In this document: positions 13,992 through 20,140 of the stretch, piece by piece
How the letters are laid out: every line of letters starts with the position of its first letter
Numbering within the stretch: position 1 is the first letter of the stretch
Assembly (NCBI GenBank): GCA_029933535.1
Contig: JAOZNZ010000002.1
Span: forward strand, 1,117 to 30,780
Direction: 5' to 3'
DNA length: 29,664 bases
Source of the DNA: a bacterium
Lineage (GTDB): Bacteria > Auribacterota > UBA3054 > B51-G9
Program-made: the position numbers and the translations under genes
The notes under the pieces: generated by a model
What the model saw: only the letters and a program-made list of their open reading frames with translations
Told to the model about the DNA's origin: nothing
Databases searched by the model: none

Positions 13992-14471
13992 ATGAAAACT
14001 AAAATATTATTACTTCTATTAATAATCATGTCAATATCGGTATTCGCTAATCAGAAAATTTATACCGTTAAAGGTATCCCCGAATTCGATAAATCTACCG
14101 CGGCATGGGCTCTACAAAAATTTAAATATCCAAATGCAGAAGTAGTTTTTATGGATAGAACAAATATGCCGAAAAACGCTGTTTCTTTTGATTTTCCAGG
14201 CGCTTTAATCGAAAGAACGGGAAATCAAACAGCTTTTGAAACAGTAATCCGTCATCTTAAATTGAAAGACGAAGCATTAAATAAAATGATTCCGATTCTC
14301 CGCGATATAGAAATTAATAAATGGGGTGAAAAGAGAACTCTCGAAGCGCCGGGATTAATTGTAATTCACAATGGCTTTGTTTTCAGCGGAAAAAATGAAC
14401 AGGAAGTTATGGAAGCCGATTGGATAGTAATAGAAGCGCTATACAATTATTTTAAGAAAACGGGGAAGTAA
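13992..14471 (+). CDS. Small exported protein resembling the ChrB C-terminal domain (chromate resistance exported protein family)
   Basis: 159 residues with a signal peptide of about 19 residues (MKTKILLLLLIIMSISVFA, cleavage before NQK). The mature part follows the ChrB_C pattern: a start like FDKSTAAWALQKFKYPNAEVVFM, then SFDFPGALIERTGNQTAFETVIRHL, then a helical DEALNKMIPILRDIE segment and a C-terminal helix VIEALYNYF. ChrB proteins are linked to chromate sensing or resistance, but the domain's reaction is not established, and a free-standing exported version inside an importer cluster is unusual. A good ribosome-binding site (GGAGA) precedes the ATG. The assignment rests on remembered pattern similarity, so it could be an unrelated small periplasmic protein. 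Confidence 0.55.
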   Translation: MKTKILLLLLIIMSISVFANQKIYTVKGIPEFDKSTAAWALQKFKYPNAEVVFMDRTNMPKNAVSFDFPGALIERTGNQTAFETVIRHLKLKDEALNKMIPILRDIEINKWGEKRTLEAPGLIVIHNGFVFSGKNEQEVMEADWIVIEALYNYFKKTGK

Positions 14472-14487
14472 ATTAACCTAATTAACC

Positions 14488-14543
14488 TAATTTCTAATTG
14501 ACCTAATCAAACCCCAAAATACAATAAAAAGAAATAAACAAAA
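14488..14543. repeat. 56-bp post-stop repeat, copy 2
   Basis: Partner of 11341-11396 (50 of 56 identical). It is preceded by a nonamer array, AATTAACCT x2, at 14471-14488. Confidence 0.85.
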
Positions 14544-14610
14544 TAATTAAAAAAAGTGAGTAGTCAAGTAGTGAGTGGTTTGTCCGACTTTTGACCTTTA
14601 GACCTTGAAC

Positions 14611-14634
14611 GTGAGTAAAGCGTTACTTCGTTAG
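14611..14634. repeat. Dispersed word CTAACGAAGTAAC, inverted partial copy
   Basis: Reads CGTTACTTCGTTAG on the plus strand, the reverse complement of the family at 11478, 17818 and 20022. Confidence 0.6.
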
Positions 14635-14655
14635 GACTCTCGACTAATAAATTAA

Positions 14656-14679
14656 CTTAGAGTCTTAGAGTCTTAGTGG
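14656..14679. repeat. Octamer tandem array (CTTAGAGT)
   Basis: Two perfect CTTAGAGT units and a diverged CTTAGTGG, about 22 nt upstream of the substrate-binding protein start. Confidence 0.88.
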
Positions 14680-14701
14680 CAATAATAAAAAATAAAACAT
14701 T

Positions 14702-15664
14702 ATGAAATTAATTAATTTTATTTTATTCGTGGTTGTTTTTTTCGCGTTAACAGCTTGTGAAAAGAAAATTGAAAATAAAAGTTTGGTGATCTACTGTTCA
14801 ATCGATGAAATATGGTCGGCTCCCCTCTTTAAAAAGTTCACCGATAAAACCGGCATAATAGTAAAACCGGTTTATGATTCCGAAGCAAATAAAAGTGTTG
14901 GACTCGCTAACAGAATTATTGCTGAGAAAAACAATCCTATTGCTGATATTTACTGGAGTGGTGAACCACTTCAAATTGAAAGGCTTGCGCTATCAGGGGT
15001 ATTAAAGCCATATTTGGAAGCAGGAATAAAGTTACCTGAATATTTTTCATCATGGAACAATATTTTTTGGTTTCCAAATTCTTTTCGGCAAAGGGTTTTT
15101 GTAATCAATACCAATATTATAAAGAACTCGAAAATTCATCCTGTTTCAGTTTTTGATTTAACAAACAAGATTTATTATGGAAAGATGGCGATGGCAAATC
15201 CTAATTTCGGTTCAACATTGTTTCATTTTGTTTCTTTATATACAAAATTAGGTGAAAAAGATTTTTTGGCGTTTATGGCAAACATTCGAAATAACAAAGT
15301 GAAAGTTTATGCCGGGAATTCTCAAGTAGCACTCCAAACTGTAAATGGTAATTCAGCAATTGGATTAACAGATAATGACGATGCGCAACGGGAGATAAAA
15401 AAAGGCGCTCCAATAGTTATGAAAGGCTGTGGAGATTATTTCCCATCGGGAATAGGCATAATAAATAAGAAAGAAATTAAAAATGAACAATTAAAACAAT
15501 TCGTCAATTTTATAATCAGCGATGAAGTTCAATCGGAACTGCATTTAAAAGTACCTTATAATTATAAAGTCCGTCAGGTGATGGAAAACAAATTGTATGA
15601 TGATAATTCTGCAGAGTCATCTGAGAATATGAAAGAGTTTATAGGAGCTTTGAGGAATCCGTGA
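14702..15664 (+). CDS. ABC transporter substrate-binding lipoprotein (Fe(3+)-type family)
   Basis: Solute-binding component for the importer encoded upstream. A lipoprotein signal ends in the lipobox LTAC with Cys19. The mature protein opens with LVIYCSIDEIWSAPLFKKFTDKTGI, followed by a PVYDSEANKSVGLANRIIAEKNNPIADIYWSGE region, which is the characteristic N-lobe of AfuA/FbpA/FutA-like binding proteins. The C-terminal part contains the GIGIINKKEI...FVNFIISDEVQSEL segment of this fold. The paired tyrosines used by FbpA to hold ferric iron are not obvious, so the ligand may be another small anion or metal complex. There is no clear ribosome-binding site. It is separated from the permease/ATPase genes by the ChrB_C-like gene, so the transporter genes are colinear but not tightly packed. 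Confidence 0.82.
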   Translation: MKLINFILFVVVFFALTACEKKIENKSLVIYCSIDEIWSAPLFKKFTDKTGIIVKPVYDSEANKSVGLANRIIAEKNNPIADIYWSGEPLQIERLALSGVLKPYLEAGIKLPEYFSSWNNIFWFPNSFRQRVFVINTNIIKNSKIHPVSVFDLTNKIYYGKMAMANPNFGSTLFHFVSLYTKLGEKDFLAFMANIRNNKVKVYAGNSQVALQTVNGNSAIGLTDNDDAQREIKKGAPIVMKGCGDYFPSGIGIINKKEIKNEQLKQFVNFIISDEVQSELHLKVPYNYKVRQVMENKLYDDNSAESSENMKEFIGALRNP

Positions 15665-15673
15665 TCTATAAGA

Positions 15674-15708
15674 AGGTGTCAGGTGTCAGGTGTCAGATGT
15701 CAGGTGTC
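15674..15708. repeat. Heptamer tandem array (AGGTGTC, 5 copies)
   Basis: Five units, four perfect AGGTGTC and one AGATGTC, starting 9 nt after the substrate-binding protein stop codon. Confidence 0.95.
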
Positions 15709-15711
15709 ACA

Positions 15712-15801
15712 AACTCCCCTCCAAATCCCCTCTTGAGAGGGGTGGCGCAACGCGCCGGGGTGTGTTAAAGAGGGTGCCCAAAGGGCGGGGTGGTTTAATC
15801 C
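15712..15801. repeat. GC-rich palindromic element (GAGAGGGGTGGCGC type)
   Basis: It contains CCCCTCTTGAGAGGGG and GGCGCAACGCGCC, both hairpin-forming, then GGGCGGGGTGG. It resembles the part of the TPR-like ORF at 8331-8380 and the fragment at 19941-20005. Confidence 0.7.
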
Positions 15802-15814
15802 GATAATCCAAATT

Positions 15815-15857
15815 AAAATCCCCCTCAATCCCCCTTTAAAAAAGGGGGACTAAATCC
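15815..15857. repeat. Palindromic CCCCCTTT/AAAGGGGG element, inverted copy
   Basis: Reads AATCCCCCTCAATCCCCCTT followed by TAAAAAAGGGGGA, the reverse orientation of copies 1 and 2. Confidence 0.85.
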
Positions 15858-15938
15858 AGTAATCCCCTATTCGGCGAATGGGACGTAACGAATGAGAAAA
15901 TTTTATTTGCAAAATCATTAACTAAAATATTCAAACAA

Positions 15939-17768
15939 ATGAAACCTATTCAAAACATATTTTACTTTATCTTATTGGGAGCATGTATGTTATTGCTGCC
16001 TATAGTTGCATCTGCAAAAGAACCAATTAAAGAATTAACATCACTTACCGAAATCCTACGAATCCCACATCCGGCGAATCGGATTAAAGGTCTTGAAGAG
16101 TGGAAACAAAAACCATCGCAAAATGAATTCGAAATTCTAAACGAACTTGTTGAAACAAATGATTGGATGTTACACCATACTGCAACAAAGATTCTTCGCA
16201 GATGGGGTCAAATTACAAATACAGTTTTGCCTGAAGTAGAAAGTGCGGAAAAGATTTTTGAGAAAATGTGGTGTGGAAAAACACCTTCCGACCAATATGA
16301 TAAATTAATACCCGAAATAGTTTCGCTTGGGAATAATATAATTCCGTTGTTAATTGATATGTTAGATTATAATCAATATTATGATAGACTTCGCAAAAGA
16401 ATAGCTATCAAAACGCTTTCACAATTAAAAGACAAAAGAACTGTTCCGGCATTAAAGAAAGCTGTCACTCATGAAAAGCATAATAGCAATAATTTTATAG
16501 CACAAGAACTTTACGCACTTCTGACATACGATCCGAGTGATGAAATGGTTGAATATGTAGCAAATATAATTGCGGCAAAACCACATCAACAAGATGATAT
16601 CATTCTTTTTCTGACAAGACAAGATTTGCCAAACCAAATGAAAATATGTTCTTATTACACATTATACGATAATGGCGGCAAACGTGGTGTTATTAAATCT
16701 CTCGGTAATATTGATGACAAGGATGCCTTTGAAATGTTATCACGAATTATTTTAGAATTTCCTGACAGAAATGGTAATTTTACTTGTGCCACCCGTGTTC
16801 TTGGTGAGATGAAAAGCGGCAACGCTTGTCCATTATTTTTGGACCTTGTGAAAAAATCACCTGCCCGGAACAGCGATAATATGATTTTTACTCTCGGAAA
16901 GAAACGATACCAACCTGCAATCCCAACATTAGAAAAAATAATTGCAAATACAGAAAATAAACGAAGTAAGATTTTAGCAGCTGGTGCATTGTGCCGATTA
17001 GGAGTAAACTATGACAAACACGCTGCCATAGTGTGCGAAGGGTTGGATAAAGAAATGCAATCATATACGGCATACCGGGTTGTTGGATGGCTGAATGATG
17101 ATAAAACAGCAAAGTCAGTTGCCGCACAACTTGGGAGTACAAAACCGGAAGAAAGAACAGGTGCTTTGGCTATAGAAGCATTAGGTAAAATGGGTAACGA
17201 TAGTGTATTAACAGCATTGAAAAATTCTTTGGTTAAGGTGTCTGTTCAAAATTTCGAGGATGTTGGTAAAGCAATAATTGCAATTGGTCAAAGTAATAAT
17301 AATGAGGCAATAATATCCGATGGACAAGAAATCGAGAATCTCGGAAAGTATCTTCAACGCATTAAAATGTCGTGCCAAAAAGTACAAATCGGGATTAATC
17401 CCAAGTTAAAACAAAAGTTAAAAGAAAATAAAATTGAAAAAGAGCAAGGTGCCAAATGGTTAAAAAAGCATCCCGAAGTATGGGACAATATACTATCACA
17501 ATTTAAAAACGATAAATCTCTTGATGGCTTTGAAATATTACGATTATTACCTCTTCTTGAAATATCGTGGGATGAACGAACAATACCTTATCTTAAACAA
17601 ATTATCGCCACCAATACCACTCGTGTAAGTCATCATAAAGGCGACAATATTATTCCGCATTATCACATTCGCAGTAGAATTGCAGCTTTTCTTATTAAAA
17701 AAACCGGAAAAGAACATACTTATATTGATGTAGATGGCTGTAAAAAAACAGGTGGTTCATCCCCATAA
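15939..17768 (+). CDS. Exported HEAT-repeat protein
   Basis: 609 residues with an N-terminal signal peptide and likely cleavage after residue 27 (IVASA, then KEP). An LGAC motif at residues 13-16 looks like a lipobox but is followed by more hydrophobic sequence, so type I cleavage seems more likely. The mature protein is built of helical pairs of HEAT/armadillo type, for example NIIPLLIDMLDYN...AIKTLSQLKDKRTVPALKKAV (about 130-180) and later GKKRYQPAIPTLEKIIAN, ILAAGALCRLG and GALAIEALGKMG blocks (about 320-430). Such solenoids usually bind partners rather than catalyse. It starts at an ATG without a ribosome-binding site and lies between the transporter and the thioredoxin/CcdA fusion gene. 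Role unknown. Confidence 0.75.
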   Translation: MKPIQNIFYFILLGACMLLLPIVASAKEPIKELTSLTEILRIPHPANRIKGLEEWKQKPSQNEFEILNELVETNDWMLHHTATKILRRWGQITNTVLPEVESAEKIFEKMWCGKTPSDQYDKLIPEIVSLGNNIIPLLIDMLDYNQYYDRLRKRIAIKTLSQLKDKRTVPALKKAVTHEKHNSNNFIAQELYALLTYDPSDEMVEYVANIIAAKPHQQDDIILFLTRQDLPNQMKICSYYTLYDNGGKRGVIKSLGNIDDKDAFEMLSRIILEFPDRNGNFTCATRVLGEMKSGNACPLFLDLVKKSPARNSDNMIFTLGKKRYQPAIPTLEKIIANTENKRSKILAAGALCRLGVNYDKHAAIVCEGLDKEMQSYTAYRVVGWLNDDKTAKSVAAQLGSTKPEERTGALAIEALGKMGNDSVLTALKNSLVKVSVQNFEDVGKAIIAIGQSNNNEAIISDGQEIENLGKYLQRIKMSCQKVQIGINPKLKQKLKENKIEKEQGAKWLKKHPEVWDNILSQFKNDKSLDGFEILRLLPLLEISWDERTIPYLKQIIATNTTRVSHHKGDNIIPHYHIRSRIAAFLIKKTGKEHTYIDVDGCKKTGGSSP

Positions 17769-17973
17769 CATATACCCCGGCATACGCGGGGCACGGCGCT
17801 AATCTCGCTAAGCCCGCCTAACGAAGGAACATGTAATCATGGTCAAGAAATCAAAATATAAAGAAAAAATTATTAAGTAATAAAATTTGTATTATTCGTG
17901 TTAATTTGTGTCCATTCGTGGTTAAAAAAAGTTTTAGAGTATTCGTGGTTAAAAAAACCGGAAGTAAATATTG
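17769..17973. other. Repeat-filled gap upstream of the thioredoxin/CcdA gene
   Basis: It holds a CCCCG-GCATACG-CGGGG hairpin (17775-17791), a dispersed word copy (17818-17845), and a 17-bp perfect direct repeat ATTCGTGGTTAAAAAAA at 17914-17930 and 17941-17957. A GGAAG ribosome-binding site (17960-17964) serves the next gene. Confidence 0.75.
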
Positions 17974-19758
17974 ATGAAAAGAATATTTTTTTATATAATA
18001 TTATTAAGCTTTAATATCCATGCTTCGTGGCTTCTTTTCGACAGCCCGGACTGTCCGCATTGCGAAGAACTGCTCAAGACTTTAGATAGCAGATATACAA
18101 ATCAAATCGAAATTTTTGATTTGGGAATCCCGTCAAATTATCAGCGTTTTTTGCTTGAAGCACAATCACGAGGAGAAATAAATGCCTGGCCGGGAAAAAT
18201 GCCTGTGCTGATGACCGATTCGCATATCTTGCGCGGTCAAAAAACTATACTTAATTTTCTTTCTGCAGATTCGAATTATAAGCAAAAAGGTGTTGAGCCT
18301 GCAAAAGAAAAAATTTCATTGTATGAAAATCCGGCTTACGGAACCGAATTAAAAATGTTTTTAGTCGGATTGGTGGATGGAATAAACCCTTGCGCGTTCG
18401 CTTTAATGATTTTTGTTTGCGCGGCTCTTAGACTTGCAGGCCGACGTAACCAATCGCTTTTATGGGGCGCAATAGTTTTTGTCATCGCTGTAGCCATTAC
18501 GTATCTTGCTTTGGGCTGGGGATTACTTCACAGTCTTCGATTATTTATGACAACACCATCGGTGCGTACAATAGTTTACGCTTTATTTGGATTGTTCACT
18601 TTGATTGCGGCAGTATTCGCGATAATTAATATCATTAAAAACCGGATTACTATTGGTGTTCCTGAAAAATGGCGTAGATGGCTGCAGCGCGGTTTTCGAA
18701 AAAATGTACGATTTGGTACCGGCTTATTTGTTATTGCAATTGTTGGTGTGGTCGCGGCAGGTGTTGAATCGGTTTGCACGGGACAGGTATATCTTCCGGC
18801 TCTTTTAATGCTTGAGCGTGAACAAGGCCGTACGATGGCGGCTTTTTTAAGTCTTATTCTTTATAATTTAGGATTTATTCTTCCGTTAGTTTTAGTTGCA
18901 ATTGGTGCAGTACTAGGTCTTAAAGCCGCACAATTAGAACGTTGGGGAACCAGGCAAATGAGATGGGCAAACGGGATTTTGTGTGCATTGTTTTTAGCAT
19001 TCTCCGCGCTGCTGTTTATATGGAGTTTTCAGGAATATTCGAGGATACAACCAAACGTGACCGACCATGTAAGAATTAATGATAATAAAACAGTTAGTTT
19101 ATCACAATCGAACGCGGAACTTTTTATAACAAGCAAACTTGGATTTCTTAAAAATTCTCCAATCCTTTGTCAAACAGAAACCGGTGATCTTTATTGGTTT
19201 TTTAAAGATATTGGCATAACAGTTGATTTCTGGAAACCCGGGTTTGTGACATGTCCGGCAGATAAAGAATATCCTGTTACCGAACTTATAATTTTAGAAG
19301 ATACAGCGGATAAATATAAAAATATAAACGGTGAAATATTAAAAAGCAGGCATAGCGAATATGTTGGAGCGATAGCGTGGTGGATTTCCTGGCAGCAAAA
19401 AAACGGTGATGCATTCTATAAAAGCATACCTCATGATAATCTTTATGAACTGATAGATAAAGCATGCGGGAGCTGTGGTGAGGCAACAGGATTCCGACTA
19501 ATAACCAGCCGTTTTGGATTTAATTCACGCGCATCATCTAAAAGCATCAATTTGCTTGAAGAAAATTTACTTCCCTCAGTTGTAACGTGGAACAACGATG
19601 ATCAACCTCATGCAGCAGTAATATTAAAAAATCTTGGAAAAGATATTTGGCTGCAGGTACGTTTTTTAGAGAACAGCAAGCCGATTTTTTTGAAGGCACA
19701 TCTTCCCCGGTCAGCAAAGATCTGGACATTAGAAATGGAGAATCAGGAAAAAATGTGA
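17974..19758 (+). CDS. Thioredoxin-like / CcdA-DsbD-like membrane fusion with possible papain-like C-terminal domain
   Basis: 594 residues from the ATG at 17974, favoured over an adjacent TTG because GGAAG sits nine bases upstream. After a signal sequence there is a thioredoxin/glutaredoxin fold with active site CPHC (27-30) and a cis-proline segment KMPVLM (Pro77). A multi-spanning domain (about 125-352) carries the two cysteines expected of CcdA/DsbD-type electron carriers: Cys140 in GINPC and Cys268 in GVESVCTGQ. These suggest transfer of reducing equivalents across the membrane to an outward thioredoxin domain. The C-terminal 240 residues are not part of the usual family. They contain CGSCGEATGFRL (Cys498, Cys501) and later PHAAVIL (His546), an arrangement reminiscent of C39/papain-like cysteine peptidases. 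That last reading is inference. Confidence 0.75.
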   Translation: MKRIFFYIILLSFNIHASWLLFDSPDCPHCEELLKTLDSRYTNQIEIFDLGIPSNYQRFLLEAQSRGEINAWPGKMPVLMTDSHILRGQKTILNFLSADSNYKQKGVEPAKEKISLYENPAYGTELKMFLVGLVDGINPCAFALMIFVCAALRLAGRRNQSLLWGAIVFVIAVAITYLALGWGLLHSLRLFMTTPSVRTIVYALFGLFTLIAAVFAIINIIKNRITIGVPEKWRRWLQRGFRKNVRFGTGLFVIAIVGVVAAGVESVCTGQVYLPALLMLEREQGRTMAAFLSLILYNLGFILPLVLVAIGAVLGLKAAQLERWGTRQMRWANGILCALFLAFSALLFIWSFQEYSRIQPNVTDHVRINDNKTVSLSQSNAELFITSKLGFLKNSPILCQTETGDLYWFFKDIGITVDFWKPGFVTCPADKEYPVTELIILEDTADKYKNINGEILKSRHSEYVGAIAWWISWQQKNGDAFYKSIPHDNLYELIDKACGSCGEATGFRLITSRFGFNSRASSKSINLLEENLLPSVVTWNNDDQPHAAVILKNLGKDIWLQVRFLENSKPIFLKAHLPRSAKIWTLEMENQEKM

Positions 19759-19870
19759 AGCGAAGATTTTAATACAATAATTGCCCACGGAACATTGGGA
19801 ATCCGGCGTATGCCCGGACGCGGAATTACACGGAAAAATAGATTTTAATTAAATCATGTTTTAAATTTAA

Positions 19871-19902
19871 ATTTGCAAAATGATTTACAGCAGAATAATT
19901 TA
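19871..19902. repeat. 42-bp palindromic repeat family, diverged copy
   Basis: Reads TTTGCAAAATGATTTACAGC then AGAATAATTT. It aligns without gaps to the core of 13900-13930. Confidence 0.65.
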
Positions 19903-20021
19903 ACACTTATCATTTAATCCAATATCCAAATGAAGAACACACCCCACCCTATCGGGCCCCCCTTCCCGATGCTTCGACCGGGACATTCTGCTCAAGAGGG
20001 GAATTAAATCCATCAATCCAT

Positions 20022-20049
20022 CCAACGAAGTAACATGTACTCATGTTCA
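20022..20049. repeat. Dispersed word, copy 3
   Basis: CCAACGAAGTAACATGTACT and following bases match 11478-11505 and 17818-17845 with few differences. Confidence 0.7.
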
Positions 20050-20081
20050 TCCATCCCCGGCATTCGCCGGGCGCTTCGCGA

Positions 20082-20105
20082 ATCCATCAATCCATCAATC
20101 CATAA
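20082..20105. repeat. Octamer tandem array (ATCCATCA)
   Basis: ATCCATCA twice, then ATCCATAA. Further ATCCATC words lie at 20008-20022. Confidence 0.85.
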
Positions 20106-20140
20106 GCTGGAACCCAGCATACGCAGGTCAAGAGCTTATG
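20101..20140 (-). other. Stem-loop directly after the last gene of the exported-protein operon
   Basis: CATAAGCT (20101-20108) and AGCTTATG (20133-20140) are a perfect 8-bp inverted repeat around a 24-nt loop. It abuts the stop codon of the leftward gene at 20141. No T-run follows on the minus strand, so it may act as an mRNA 3' end stabiliser rather than a terminator. Confidence 0.55.

Larger units (their letters stand above)
19759..20140. other. Convergent gap filled with repeat fragments
   Basis: Between convergent genes. It holds a copy of the 42-bp palindromic repeat (19871-19902), GC-rich element fragments (19941-20005), a dispersed word (20022-20049), a CCCGGC-ATTC-GCCGGG hairpin (20056-20071), octamers ATCCATCA (20082-20105) and a stem-loop at 20101-20140. 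No gene and no canonical terminator with a T-tract was seen. Confidence 0.7.

Noticed and set aside
14702..15664. Naming the transporter as an iron uptake system (fbpABC/afuABC)
   Set aside because: Family membership is clear, but the ferric-ligand tyrosines are not evident and the ATPase is unusually short, so substrate and gene symbols were left open.
15674..15708. Heptamer array as CRISPR or phase-variation tract
   Set aside because: The units are only 7 bp with no spacers, and the array lies after a stop codon, not in a promoter or coding frame.
15939..15990. Lipoprotein assignment for the HEAT-repeat protein from its LGAC motif
   Set aside because: The cysteine lies in the middle of the hydrophobic core and a good type I site follows at ASA, so lipidation is not the better reading.
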